Source of the DNA: Hippasteria phrygiana
Taxonomy: Eukaryota; Echinodermata; Asteroidea; Valvatida; Goniasteridae
Assembly (NCBI GenBank): GCA_037893225.1
Contig: JAZGUH010000488.1
Location: 806,001 to 870,000, forward strand
Direction of reading: 5' to 3'
DNA: 64,000 nt
A program made the translations under genes and the position numbers. Below are positions 1 to 13,200 of this stretch, piece after piece; positions within the stretch are counted from its first letter, which is position 1, and every line of letters begins with the position of its first letter. The notes beneath the pieces were generated by a model, which worked only from the letters and a program-made list of their open reading frames with translations, was not told where the DNA came from and ran no database searches.

Positions 1-661
1 GACATTCTAATACTCTAAATTCCAAAAGGTATATTAAATAACTGGTTGAGGGACAACAATAGACCAGAAAAGAGCATCATCAACCCCCCCCCCCCCCCCC
101 CAAGTATTTAGCAAAAACACTGAGAAATAAACATACACCGCACTATATTTTGATAAATGTAACACTAACGGGGATTAATGTGTACTTTCTCGATGGTCAT
201 ATGAACATCATTAAAGACAAAAATCCTTTCTTGGGAAAACAACTGATTGAGCTACTGCCCAGCACATGAGTGTGGCAGCCCGGGGGAGGGCAGTGGGGGA
301 AACAATTGATAGGCACATTACAAAATATATAGAAGTGACAAGGACAGATATTCCATTGAAGTTGAAACCAATTTGTGGATTTAAATTACAAAGTATGTGC
401 TAGGGAAGTTGTCATTTTCATATTAAATTGAGATGGAAAGAATTCCATACACGAACATCACTAACTTTCCCCTACTTTGACCTATCAGTATCACATCAGA
501 AAGCAATAACATGTCCTAAAAAGTCAAATTTAGCACAGAAAATATTGAAGCATTTACAGAGAAATTTTTCAGACTAGTCTCACATAGGGTTTGTGCATAG
601 GGTGTCAAGTAGTGATGTCCGTGTAGGTCTTGGCCTATGTATGGAGCAAGATTGCCCTTAC
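1..661. other. Left flank, probably intron of the RecQ-like gene
   Basis: No coding exon is recognisable. The stretch directly follows, on the minus strand, the GTAAGG donor of the helicase exon, so it should be intron. It holds a poly-C run at about 86-102. The next helicase exon, which should continue after the DESH box, was not found here and is probably outside the window. Confidence 0.5.
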
Positions 662-1149
662 CATTTTGAAACACAATGACTTTCGTCGATGAATATTCCA
701 CGGCATCTCGTTTTCGTCAAACGTAACAACTCCTTTCCCTGTTCTCCAAGAAGGGTTTCGGGACTTAAAAATATAACCGAATACTTGTCACAATTTTCCA
801 AGACATCTGGAGTGACACCAGAAAGTGTATCTGCTGCCTGTAGACCCAGCTCTTGAACACGTTTAAGCTGATCGATGGCCAGGGCTTTCAACGGCAAGAC
901 CACGATGACCAGAGTTTTCAAGACGCCATCAGCATTTGTAGGCCTATCGTAACTCTTCAAATAGTCTAGAACTATTGGGGCGGCTTGTAACACAACACTC
1001 TTACCGAAACCGGTCGGCAGATTCACAAAAATATCATGACCTTGAACGAATTGACGGATAGCAGTCGACTGTTGAATTTTGAAATGAGCAATACCCAACC
1101 TTTTAGCTACAAACTCAAGAGCGTCGTCGAGTCGATCAGCAGCAGCCAT
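662..1149 (-). CDS. RecQ-like DNA helicase, first coding exon (partial gene)
   Basis: This exon encodes the N-terminal part of a superfamily 2 helicase, an ATP-driven 3'-5' DNA unwinding enzyme. It gives 162 codons plus two bases, starting at the ATG at 1147-1149. Visible motifs, in residues from that Met: a motif-0-like region (FKIQQSTAIRQF, about 23-34), Walker A LPTGFGKS (44-51), a motif Ia-like VVLPLKALAIDQ, and motif II DESH followed by CVSKW (about 155-163). DESH-CVSxW is typical of the RecQ family (DEAHCVSQW). The exon ends at a clean donor, TG|GTAAGG, which splits the Trp codon. An upstream in-frame Met would add a Thr run coded by a CAA/GTT microsatellite, so I reject it as the start. 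The C-terminal helicase lobe, zinc and HRDC regions are not in the window. It could be a WRN-like or an expanded invertebrate RecQ-like gene; the subfamily cannot be told. Confidence 0.8.
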
Positions 1150-1689
1150 ACCCAGCGCAATGACATGAATTGAATGAGCGCATAAATAAGTTGTGAAGAT
1201 ATCTGTTGTTGTTGTTGTTGTTGTTGGTGGTTTGGATGGCACTTATGGCAAACTATGTGCCCTGTGTGCCAGTGACTGCGAAAATTAGTGATATCACCGT
1301 GATGATTTGTGAAGATATCTATCTTTGCATGCATGCTATATACCATACGAGACGATGCATACAAAAAAGTACCAGCAGAACACCGGGTACTAGACGCGGT
1401 AATTTGCATAGCCCTATACGTCACAGCGCGTGCGAGAGCTATTTGAGCTATGCTTGGAATGTCCTCGGAATTTCACGGGTTTTTTGGAGCTTTGCGACAA
1501 GACTGGGTTTAGAACATACGCGTAGTCACTACACATACACAACACACATGCGCGTAGTGACAGCGAGCGCGTTGATTATAGCCCCCTCTATTTTGCGTTT
1601 TCGAAGTAACTGAGAAAGGATCGCGCTTGAACTGCACTCACTACACGGGGGATACGCGGGGCGGACGGCGCAGGGAACAAATGAAAAAC
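1150..1689. other. Upstream flank of the RecQ-like exon
   Basis: This should be the 5' UTR and promoter side of the helicase. It contains a GTT microsatellite (about 1204-1226). No clear TATA box or recognisable gene was seen. Confidence 0.35.
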
Positions 1690-2235
1690 CCAGTCTTGGA
1701 GCAAGACTAGCAGGACGGCAGTTCCGCGGGCCTCGTGCGCGAAGTCTGCGACGCGCCATGTCACCGCCGATTGGAGCCTGGTGATGTGCAATGGTGCGTC
1801 GGGCAGTTTCTGAGGCTGTCAGGAAACGGTCTCTCCGATGATTGCAAAAGATTTGGCGATCTTGCCTCAGGGTAGCGACTCGAGGTTTTCCGCTTCCCGG
1901 TCGATCATCAGTCACTGATCTGGCCGCGAAACGCTGCCGCCAGCGTGGCCACTCATCAAATTTGAAATTCCCAAGATTCATCCAGTAAAATTCCCAAGAA
2001 TTCCTAAGGCAAGGGAAAACACCGTACACATCCATATTTTTCCCACCAAAATTCCCAAGATCTTGGGAAAAATCCCAAGGAGTGGCCACAGTGGCTGCTG
2101 CAGACGATAGACTGCAGTGAGGTGAACGTCAGATGCTGCCGCAACAGTCCGGAAAGGGGGGGGGGGGGGGGGTCGTCGCCGGCTGTCGAACGCCCGATAG
2201 CGCTCGTTCACGCCGTGTGCTGTCAGTCTTGACAT
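1690..2235 (-). pseudogene. Tc1-like transposase N-terminal fragment, interrupted
   Basis: Minus-strand reading gives MSRLTA (ATG at 2233-2235), a helix-turn-helix-like VAAASDVHLTAVYRLQQ, then DDRPGSGKPRVATLRQDR, then RRLRARGPRNCRP. This is the order of the paired-like DNA-binding half of Tc1-family transposases. The catalytic DDE half is missing. A poly-G/poly-C run (about 2157-2171) disrupts the reading after the first residues. A 137-bp insertion (see 1945-2089) separates the HTH from the GRPR-like hook. This is an inactive relic; it sits upstream of the helicase exon but has no evident role there. Confidence 0.75.
1945..2089. mobile_element. Short insertion with 8-bp flanking duplication inside Tc1 relic
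   Basis: The palindromic octamer GTGGCCAC occurs at 1945-1952 and again at 2082-2089, bracketing 129 bp rich in the motif AATTCCCAAG. The two octamers are 137 bp apart, and removing one octamer plus the insert rejoins the Tc1 transposase reading frame without a frameshift. That fits an insertion with an 8-bp target duplication, the size made by hAT or P-type elements. I see no convincing terminal inverted repeats, so the superfamily is open. Confidence 0.6.
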
Positions 2236-2577
2236 TGTTGCCGTGTCCAAAACGTCGGTGACAGCAAGCGTGCAGTGGCTTTCTTCTATCGCAGATGAAC
2301 CGCAGAACTCGACTTGTGCATTACTTTCAAGCCGCACATCTTGCGCGTGCCGCTCGTGAGCATTTTGTGCCTTTGGAGATGTCCGCATTCCCCGAGCTCA
2401 TACCAAGTAGCAGCACAATAAAACTCGTGCTGCACACGCTTTACACTTCTCCACACACATATCCAGTAAGCAAAACAGCCAACGTCAAAACATGGTTAAC
2501 TTTTATTCAATCAAACATCGCAAATTTAATTTGCGTTTCTTTTGCTGTTTAGTATATAAATATATTTTCTATTCGGT

Positions 2578-2846
2578 CATAGAATTCGGAAAATCGTGGC
2601 TTCGTTAAAGTTTAAAATGCATTCGGGTTGTATTATTCACAATGCGCTTTATTTTGAATCTTGTGAGTTTCGGTCTTCCCGGTTGTTGACTTGTGACACC
2701 AGACATAGCCGTGGATACAACTCAGCCATTTGTGTCCGCCCAAAATAGGATTTTGGCAACTGAAACGCAAGTCGGCTGTATTTGACATTAATCTTCGCCT
2801 TATCATTATATTCGGTTAAGTCGGACCTTTTCTATATTATAGGTTT
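2578..2846 (-). repeat. Dispersed repeat, uninterrupted copy (empty site)
   Basis: This stretch is the reverse complement of 24004-24400 with modest divergence. It lacks the 134-bp fold-back element found in the other copy: here ACCGAATATAATGATAAGGC (minus strand) is continuous. It therefore serves as a related empty site. No coding potential was recognised. Confidence 0.8.
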
Positions 2847-3833
2847 TCCCGGCCAATTTCATCACAAATTTATTCAATTTCATTAACATGCATTCAAATT
2901 CACGCATTTCCCCCAATTCAATCAAACCAGGGATTCTTTTTAACTACTATTGCATTCAATTTCGTGTTTGTGCACACATGATTTCGTTCTTTTCATTCAG
3001 GTTCGTTTTAGTCATTCTATTTCGTTTATAGGCATTCAAGACTACATTTTCACCAATCTTCAGTTGAATTTCTACTACCTATCTACAATTCATGAAATCA
3101 AATTAAGACTCATCGAAGCGCACATAAAATTGTTGCTAGTTTTTGTTTTCTTTTTCGTTTATGGGCAATGAATTTCAAATTCTGTGCGTTCAAATTAAAC
3201 ATGAGTTATGGCTTGTTTATTCGAGGAAGCTGGCAATAGCTATTTTACTGGCACTTGAGTTTTTCTTAGTTAGATGCGTTTCCGTGTTGTTTGCATTTCA
3301 TTTACGTCATATGCATGCGTTTTGTCTTAATTGCAATAATTGTTCCTTTTGCTTTGTAATTTTATGATTAAAGTTAAAGCCTGTACCCTGTATCTAGAAG
3401 ACTGTTAAGTAAAGTTTAAAAAGTTATGGTGATAAGTTTGAAATGAAAACAAAATCTTTCGCTATAGCCTTGTGATAGTTTGCACTGGTCTTTATGTTTT
3501 CTTCTTTATTTCTGCTAATGTTCGGACCACGTCAAATTAAAATACGAATCATAAAGCACATACCATTAAAACGAATTTGAATGTAAACTTTTGAAAAATG
3601 TTTTCCAATTGATGAACTGTGAACGCTCTATTAAATGGGGTGAAAGAGTTCATGGGACCGCCATGTGTACATGTACATTGGTCGAAGGTATATACATGTA
3701 CGCTACAAGCACATGCTTCCTCAAAGGAAGCAGGCAGTGTCACCGCGTCAGTAGGAATTGGCAGTGATGCAGCGCAGGGTTAATGAATGCCGTAATACAG
3801 GTGGTTTGTCGACCGCAACTAAACTTGTCCAGT
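2847..3833. other. AT-rich unassigned sequence
   Basis: The motif CATTCAATTTC and variants recur loosely from about 2865 to 3080, as in a decayed repeat. No gene or known element was recognised. Confidence 0.3.
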
Positions 3834-4256
3834 GCAACCACTTGGTGGCGCACTGTAATGCGAATTGCCCCAATACGTAAGAATAAAATCCAGCTGCACA
3901 AGACTTCAGTATAACTGACCCTGTTCATCGAAAGGCACTTAGATGAGACACTTCTACGCCGCGAAAATCCGCTCCAGAACCGGCCTGAATGAAAAAATAA
4001 AACCAGACGAATGAGTGTATAATTTATTATCAGCATTTTTCTATGTAAAGGAACACTACTGTTTAGGCTAAACACATTTTTTTAAATCTTAATTTTTGTT
4101 TTGGCTGTACCAGCATCATTTGGGCACTTTTTAGTAAAACAAAATCAAAACTTGGCTGAACAATATAAGGAGTAAATTTAAAATGAAAAAAAATTTAAAT
4201 ATTGTTTGCATTTTTTTCAAAGTGCCAACTGCTCCATTACTCAAAGTTTAAGTATT

Positions 4257-4296
4257 CTACACTGGCATGTTTTGTTTATGATTGCAGTGCCGTATG
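4257..4296 (-). CDS. ODC-like exon 11, candidate terminal exon
   Basis: After a plausible acceptor (TTAATTCTTCAG), the phase-correct reading gives a short tail ending in a TAG stop. It was chosen because it closes the frame. There is no homology support, since the C-terminus of this family is variable, and an exon further downstream is possible. Confidence 0.4.
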
Positions 4297-7200
4297 CTGA
4301 AGAATTAACAAGACAGTGACTCCAAACAGCACAGAAATACATGTAAGCCTAGTGACGTATCCAGCGTGGGGCAAGGGGGGGTGCATTTGAGGCGTCATGA
4401 AAAACAAAAAGAAATAGGCCTAGTGTTTTAAAACGGTTTAAGACGGTTCAGACGTTGTTTGCCCTCCCTGACACAGCTGGATACACTATTCTGTAAGCCA
4501 TAGCCATTCAAGTGGCCCCGGTTTAAGCTTTATACGCTGCATACTTACCGAGCTTCCTTTGGTGCAATATAACACGTCGGAGGAACCCCAAATCCGTTAA
4601 ACCCACAGCCACATGGGGTGATATAACCACCCATATCTAATAGGAAGAAACACTGTAAAAAGTCTGTGTGCATGTGTGCATGTGTGATGAGCCGTACAGA
4701 AGTGCATGAGGTGCTCCGGGCAAGTTAGGGGCAATTTTGATCAAGGACTATTGTTGGAATTTCGCGTGAATGATGGCTAGTCGACCAGTCTAGACGACAG
4801 GCGGGGAACCAACTTTTGGGAACCATCACGGTTGCGCTGGTTATGTGATCAATAGCAACATTTGCGTACTAAACTGTGAATAACTGAAGAGGGAACCAGT
4901 GACACACTAGCTGTGTTTCGCACTTGGGTGCCATCGCGCAGATACGATAAATCAACCAACTTTCTGTATGTTTGTAATGGTGATGCTCAAAATTACTAAT
5001 TAGTAATTACAGTTGCATAATACACATGAGCTGTGATATATGTAACACACACAACATATTTGCATTATTCATTTCTTCTGATCAAGGATTCCTTAAAAGC
5101 GTATAATGCACTGTATCTCGCAAGCCCGAAGAAGCCTGTGAAGAATAGACGAAGAAATACTCGGCTGTAGATGAATTTTACATTAGCCCCGTCTGGGCAC
5201 TTCTGAGTTGAAAGTGAGAGTCTCAGTGTTAATAAACAAACACAGTGCTGTTCGTAGTCCTGTTGTCCCTGTACTTCCGAGGACAATGCATTAATGCATG
5301 AATGAATCATGCCATAAAAAAGCGCAGCGCACGTTCAACATAATAGGATTATTTTCTTAGCACTGAGATCCTCGCTTTCAAACCCGGAAGTGCGCGGATC
5401 GGTGTTAGTGTTGTCAATTCCTGATTTGTCTCTATAAAGGGAAGAAAACTCCAGAAAAATATTTTTTCCTCCTATTTAGTCCATAGTTTTGTCCTTATTA
5501 TTCTGGGGAAACTCAGAATATATTAAGTTTATATATGATATTCTGGGGAATATCTCAAGGATTAGACAAGGACTGAAAACCAATCCACATGTAAGCCAGA
5601 CGGGATTCGAACCCGGGTCATAGTAGTGGAAGGCTATGAAAATGTACCACTAGGCCAATCTGACCTGTTACAACTGGATTGGAAATAATTCTTGACCATT
5701 TTTCGCCTACTTAATATTATGAGATTTCTATAAGCAAAAATATATTCACGTACCGTTGAACAAGACAAAGTCTCCCGCTTCCATCTCCGGCATCATACAT
5801 TTTTCGAATATCACGTCATCCGCGTGGCAAGTCGGTCCCCAAACACGAGACGGTTTGAGATCGTGGTTTTTACATGGGTCCTGCAAAGTTGGCACAAAGA
5901 GTTCATACGTTGTATCACTTTGCCATTGTTTGATTAATTTTATGATCTTGAGCTACTGCCTTGTTTTGTGCCGTGGTTGTATTCTGTATATCTGATGATC
6001 CATTTGAATGTTTGAAACCACCAAATATGACCACACAATTCCATAGATTAAGGTTGGTTAGCCTTCAAAGAGCCGAGAAACCCCTTCAAAGAGCCGAGAA
6101 ACCTCCCTCGTATTGCTGGCTGGCTGGCTGGCTCTCAATTCAATATAGGCCTATAAGAACACACGAATGACCTGTATTCATCACGGGGTCTCTTTTGTTG
6201 GCCAATTTTTAAGGAGACTTTGATACATCGACAAACAGAACTTAAAATAGCTTTTTGGCTGTCGAACTATATACCTGTAGTTCCAGTAACTCAGGAGGAT
6301 CAAAGAACAGCGGAATTCTGTCTTGCAGCAACGGAACACCAAACACATTGAACCGGCCCACGTTCAAGTAGTACATCCAAATTAATTGATCACTGGATAC
6401 TGAAATACAATGAACAAAATAACAAAAAGAAATAGAACAGTACGGTATGTAACCTCTTTGTAAGCAATGTTTGTTTGGGGCAAACATTTAGGCCTACTTT
6501 AATCCTACTACTGATCCTACCAATTGTTTCAACAAAAGAGAACGCTTGACAATGACGGTGTAGCGTGAATTTCAGTCACTATGAAATACGGGCTCATTAT
6601 GCCTAAGTGGCCGGTTACGTGAGAGCGTTTAACCAATAATAGGGAAAACGAGTCCGATTTTCATTGTTTGGTGTTTTTGGTTTTGGTGGTTTTTTTTAAA
6701 GTAATTGTTAGGAACGGAATTGCGACAATAGCGTTGTGACTTTCTGACTTTTTTCGGCTAATGTGTTAGACAAATTTTGACACCAAATTTATAAAGGTCG
6801 GGGATACCGTTCTTACGCACTGCAATTTGTTTTAGACCGGTGGGTGAAGACTGCCGTGATTGCTTCAATCATCCACACACACAGGTTCAGTGTGTCTAAC
6901 GCATCCTAACTACAAAACACTTTGGTTAAGTGGAATGAAACTTTGCATAGCTAATAATCATAGACATTCCAGATTGCGTACTTGGTTATATTAAAGACGT
7001 TAGTCATTGGCCGAGATCAGGGGAGGAGGAGGAGCGAAATTAAAAACAAAAACTTCTTTTAGGGTTAAAAGTGGGTTTTCACTAACAATTCCAATTTGTT
7101 GTTCATGGAATTGTGTGTGTAAGATGAAAAGTCTGAGAACATGCGTTCCAGTTAGGTCTAACCCTAATTAGTTGTGTACGAACAAAAACATCGCGAGATC

Positions 7201-10200
7201 CACGGAACCTACCATCTTCATCGTCCGCGTTTTCTGCAGAGTTTGTCCTGTAGACACGTTTGGACATGACGTTTGCCACCATATACCCAGCCGACCGTGT
7301 GTAGAATGTCCCTGGTTCGGCTATGACTCTAACACCACTGCTTTTTGGGAAGCACTCTTCCAGCGTCTCGCGGACTGTTTCAGCAAACTAAAACAAAGCA
7401 ATAAAATTAATAGTGTCATGGGTATTGGCTATTCTTTTATGGAATTCTCTTTAAGGTTACACAGTGCCCAGAAATCCCTTGAAATTCAATTTAACAGATT
7501 TGTATCTCCCTTCAAGAGCTTAGTGAAAAGAAACCACCTTTAATTGTTTACGGAGAAAGTAAAACAAATATTGACTTGGTTCCTTTAATGCTGTATTTCT
7601 ACCAGGAAATACATCCAACAAAAGATACCCAGTGCGATATGGGGAAAAGGGTACCCCCCCCCCCCCTTTTTTGTCCATATTACCTAAGCACACTCCAGAA
7701 AACACATCCCCCCCCCCCCCCCCCCCCGATTTCTGAAAAGAATTCTTGAGATTCCGGGAACACAATGACCAACACAAAAGAGGGTGGTCCCTTCTTCCCC
7801 ATATCGTGCTTCATATGCAACAAAATGCTCCACGAGATTTAGACTGGCCCCGCGCGTGGTGCAGGAATCTACGGTTTACTTTGCTCAACATCATTATTGT
7901 CAGCTTCTCTGCACCTGTAATTACAGGCTTTTTGCATACGGTACATTCTATAGAGTACCGAAGTGATCACGTCAATGCAATGTTTCGAGCCAGAATACTT
8001 TTGCTATTTTGTGTCAATGTGTTTGCATGAATGGCTGTTAACAAAGGAACAGTCGAAATCTCCATTTGTTTGGAGCCAGTTGTCGCGCCAACTGACGTCA
8101 GACTTCGGTACTCTATACCGCGGGATTTACTTTCTTATGCTGATGCCATAGACCAGTTCACTAATAAATTCGGATTTATGCACGTGCGCGCATAAGCGAG
8201 CAGCGAGGCGGAAGTGAACTGCATGATGTGCGTGAAGCATATACATTTATTGGTGGTCTCGCTGGCTCGTTTTGTTCAAAGAAAACAGGTCTCCGTGGTG
8301 CTTTACTTCACCAGGCGCATTTAGCCTAGCTGAATGCATGGGCTCAGGGCTGGGAACTAGACTGCTAATGGAACCCGTCATAAAGTTATATTATGAAAAT
8401 TAGAGGGCGCACGCGCTATTCCTTGCACAATATGGGGCGTACTTCGCACGCAGACCCAATCATAGTGTTCAAAGTGGACAAGTAGAATGCAAAATACCTG
8501 AATGTATCATTAAATAACACAGTCTGCCCAAATTCAAAATGGCTTTTGTCAAAATGCGCGACGTTATACTTACGCCATCTTGCTTTTATAACTCTATGGT
8601 ACCCAATGCCAGGCTTGTGTTGTTTTTGGCAAGGAAAATGTGTGAGTCTCTGTTCTTTATCTAAATAAAGTTGCCAACGTCGGACACTTCAGTACCTTGT
8701 CAAAGGTGAACTTGGGATACAATCTCCCGGGGAATCCCCCACCGAGGTCCAGCAGGTTCATGTCAAACCCGAGGGAGGTTCCCGTGTCGAACATTGGCCG
8801 GATGCGTCGAATGGTTTCGCTATAATATTTCGGGTTGTTGGACTGACCGCCAACGTGAAAACTGAAAGGGAACATTGTTTGAATATTTGCACAACATTAA
8901 AAACGTTAAAAACATCTGTCTTGATAAGACTTTTTGGTTTGTGCAGAATGTTGCCTTGCACACAGGTCCGTTACCGTTTTCACAAAGAGGCGGGCAGGTT
9001 AAAATGACAATGCCCGTTTCATTGTGCAAAGTATCGTGTCCGTCCTTTTGTGAAAACGGTGGCGGCGAGCCAACAGAATATCAGAATATAAAGTTTACAT
9101 CGAGAATAAGGTAAATTTAAACAAGGGGTGTTCTTTAGGGGAGGAACTTTCCCCACGAAATATAGAAGTAATAACAAAATATCCCAGAGGTTTCCCTTTA
9201 CTTGTAAAGATATTATTGCATGTTTCTTGTAGTTTTGTATGCAAGTTCGCCCCAAACAAGGCTAAAAACCACTCGAGGTGTAGAGCTACAAAGAGCAAAA
9301 AGAAGTTTAAAATGCAAGTGGTAGGAATTATTATTACTCTTGAAGCAGTAGAGATCGTAAATATAGGGAAACATGCCCAGCCAAAGAGATACAGAACTAG
9401 GGGGAAAGCTATTGGCATAAATAAATTGAATTGAATTGAATTGAATTGGCATAGCTTTTCGTTCTACATCTAGGTACAGCTACAGTAAATTGGTGGGAAC
9501 AGGAGAAAAGCAAGAGTTTCACGCTCAAACACCCTAACTGGAGTGTTTCGCGATTTATTGACTTTTAAGATGTGCCACATATTAAGGAATTTATGAAGGA
9601 CTTTCCATGTGGTGGTATTTGAATAAAGCGAACTTGTATAGTATCGTTCGAATGGCATGACGACACTTTCAAGTTCTCTGGCAGGTGTTATTTTAGGCCA
9701 CGGTCGTTTATTTATACCACGCGAATAGGGGACAAATTGGGCTCAGGGCGTTGCTAGACCATTGTAAATGGGAGGAGTGTCATCGCAAGAATTGCCGACG
9801 GACAACCTGGGATATGAGGCATTGCCTGTTTTGCCGACAGCCACATGCTAATACCGGGAAAGGTAATCGAACACAACCAATCATACTTAAATATACACAA
9901 GAAGGATTGAAGATGCAGAGTACCGTACCTTTAAGTTCAACATGCATAGGTTACCGTGTCACAGACAACAGTATACTGTTTTACACATCTGTTCGTGCGT
10001 TTTTTGTCTTTTGTTTTCGCTTCAAATTGTTTACTATTTTTAAAGTGTCTGCGTGGATTCCGACTTAGTGTTCAGTAAAATTAGTAAGTCACACGGCTAG
10101 GCTAAAACTGTGATTCTATACATGTGAAGATGGAATTTGCGTCGGGGATGATGATTAGAACAGAGATTTTCTCTTTTGCCCTTTCCCGACGTAATGTATG

Positions 10201-13200
10201 AAGCACTGTATGCTCAGTGCTTTTCGAGAGCCTGTGTGAAAAAAATTCACATCATTATCCCCGACACAAATTCCATCTTCACATTGATTACGCAGTACCC
10301 GCTGCTGCATTGGATTCGAATCGGCCATCCGACCCCGGAAAGCTCTGTGGTCCAGTGGTTAAGACGTTTGCACTAGTATGCAGGAAGTCGTGGGTTCGAA
10401 TCCCGCCTGAGTAAGCATGTGACTTTTTTTTACACAGGCTCTGGGAAAGCACTGAGCATACAGTGCTTATTACGTCGGGAAAGGGCAAAAGAGAAAATCT
10501 CTGTTCTAATTTACTGTGATTCTACTGCTTCATTCACTGGTGAGTGGACATATACTTCAAGTATTTCGTTGATAGAGCCAACAGTTGATCAGAAACAAAT
10601 CCTGCAGTAGTGACCCAGACGTGAAAAAAAGGAAGGATAATGTGACTTTTATAATTATTTTGTTGACTCTAGAATCATAAGACCTAGTTTATAGATAATA
10701 CATTACATGCCATCTTACCTCACACCGACAATCTGGAGTCCCAAGTCCTTCGCAAGCTCCATTAGAGGGCGTACTTCTTTGTCGTGACATCCGAATTTGA
10801 TACCAAATTTAAAATCAGATGTACGGTCTTCACACAATATCCGAAGAACAAGCCTCGTGGAAATAAATACATAAAAAAATACGACCCTTTAAGCAAGCTA
10901 CAATAGCAAAAGCAGAAACGCCCATAATCCTTTTGAGTTTTCTGGTGACCTCCTAGCCATGAATAGAGCTTTCAACGTGGGACCCCAATGGAAATAAGCC
11001 TGTAAAATTTGCTTTTTTGGGTTATCCCAGGTTAAATCAACTGTCTTTTGTTTATTGTGCATATTTGTATCTGTTTTGTTAATGAGTCGGTTGAAACCTG
11101 AATAAATCAAATCAAAACCTCAAAATTTAACGAGATTTGGCAATAGTGCATACTTTTGGGCCCATCCTAAAGAGCTACAACGTGTGCAGCGTCCTGTAAT
11201 ATATTGTCTGAATTGGGAAGCTATAATAATGTGATCTTGTGATGGAAAAAGAGGCAATACAAATTTAATATTACAACTTGATGACCAAAATAACAATTTG
11301 ACCTTTACTTCCGATCAACCTATCATTCAAACTGCTATGTGGTAAAGACAGACTAAAACGTCTGTAGCAAGACTACAGCCAGTGTCTGGTACCAAGACGT
11401 TCGCATGAGAGTAACACGTTTTAGCAAAGATATGTGAATCCTATAGTATGGGTGGTACATTGCAAAAACTGTAATGTTAAATTAACACCATGTGGTAAGT
11501 GTATTGAACATCTGTCCAATATAGATACCACGTGGTGTTAATTTAACACCACCGTGTTTTGCAGTCCTTATTACAATAATATTTTTCCTCGCGGAATTAT
11601 TGCTCCGGAATTTATTTTCATAAGTTAAATGCCTAAGTATTACTTACTGAGCGTCTGGGTATACGCGTTTGACCTTGTGTAGCTCTTCTGCCGTGTCAAA
11701 AGTCATGAGTCGTACTCCTTTCTCCCTGGCGAAGCGAAGATGCGACTCCTGTTTGTAGGGATGAGCGTAGATAATGTCATCCGGGCTTGCGCCCAGATCG
11801 AGAACAGTGTGTATCTCTTTCTTTGAACAGAGAAAAGACACACCATGTTATAACCATGAATAAACCATCACGTCTCCAATCCCGACTCCCGACTCCCGTC
11901 CAAATGTGTCTCACTCCCCCTTGCAATTCCTCATATATCACCATATACATGGTGTCTCAAAAGGTAATCCATACTCAAAGGGTTAATATTGCGAAACTAT
12001 ATTTCAGTTTACATTTGTTATGGTTTCAGCATAAAGTAGAGGCTATACGCTTTCTAGCGATATCTTGGTTACATTCCTCCTTTTATGCATCATTATTTAA
12101 AAAATTGAGCACCATTGTCTTAAAAATGGGATGTGAAAACAGGCTTGGGATAATTTTGTTTCTGTTGGATGTTCGAGTAGCTAACGTCACATAGCAACAT
12201 TGTTGTCTTTTTTGAGAAACTCCATATACAATATAAACATGTAATTACAAATTAAAATGAATTGACGCAGACGAGCGTGCAGATGATCAAATTGGCGGGA
12301 GATTGTCCCGTCCATTAAGCTCCGCTCCTTTACGTATCCACCAATTACAGCCGCGCGCCATATATGTTAGTCACGCATGTCAGACTTTTGTCGGACCATA
12401 GTCGCGGCTGTGATTGGTCAATACATCCAGGGGCGGAGCCTAACAGATCGTTTCTGTCATGTTGCTTAAATCTCATACTCTTACTTTACTGGCGCAGTCG
12501 AAACTTCTGCCAAGTGTAATCAGTAATCGCAGAATCAAGGGATCCGGGTTACATTTTACAGCTGCAGAATAAAGACACAATATGTGCACAATAAAAAGAA
12601 ACAGAATATTAACACTATCATTAAACATTCTCCATATTTAAGCAGTGACGTATCTGGCGGGGGCGGGGGTGCAAGTTCCCTTCCACAGCCTGATTATACC
12701 CGTGCGGCACCTTACTGTAGCACCAACCATGTACATAGACGCAGCACTAGCCCTCGGGCTATGTTTAGGTTCAGGGTTCGAGCTAAATTTGGGGTTCGGA
12801 CTACAGATACGTTTAGGCTTCGGGCTGTGCGTTTAGGGCATGTGCTACATTGAGGTACAGGGGCTATTTTTCTAGGGATTGGCCGAAATTTTAGGTATAT
12901 GTCTTGGGCTATATTTAGGTTTCGGGCTACATTTAGGGTCTCCGGGTACATCTGTGTCTCGAGGTACATTTAGGTGGCACACAAACGCCGTTGTATTCAA
13001 GCAGTAAATGTTTCAGTCAAACAAGAAAAATGAAAAAAAAACGGGGTTGAGACGAGAAAAAGAAGGACATCTTAGGCTGTGTCTAAATATTCGGCTACGG
13101 CTACGGCTATGGCTGTTGATAAGGGGTTGGTAATCCGTCAAAATGGTTGTCCCTAATGGTTGCAAGCCCTTAATAACAGCCGTAGCCGTAGCCGTAGCCA

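Larger units (their letters stand above)
3834..5670. repeat. Dispersed composite repeat, copy A (discontinuous homology)
   Basis: Segments at about 3834-4045, 4840-5170 and 5434-5670 match 31466-31620, 31990-32135 plus 32760-32820, and 35862-36165 in the same order and orientation. Examples are the shared words CATCGAAAGGCACTTAGATG, GATGCTCAAAATTACT and TATCAAGGATTCCT/GATCAAGGATTCCT. Copy A lacks the insertions found in copy B and so acts as an empty-site reference. It overlies the 3' end of the ODC-like gene; exons 10 and 11 fall in a part not shared with copy B. Confidence 0.7.

Noticed and set aside
1150..1242. Extended start of the RecQ-like protein with a poly-Thr segment
   Set aside because: The Thr run is encoded by a trinucleotide microsatellite, and the helicase core follows naturally from the internal Met at 1147-1149.
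3740..4075. Minus-strand open frame as the ODC-like C-terminus
   Set aside because: It lies in the dispersed composite repeat and shows no family similarity; the 40-nt exon at 4257-4296 closes the frame with better splice signals.
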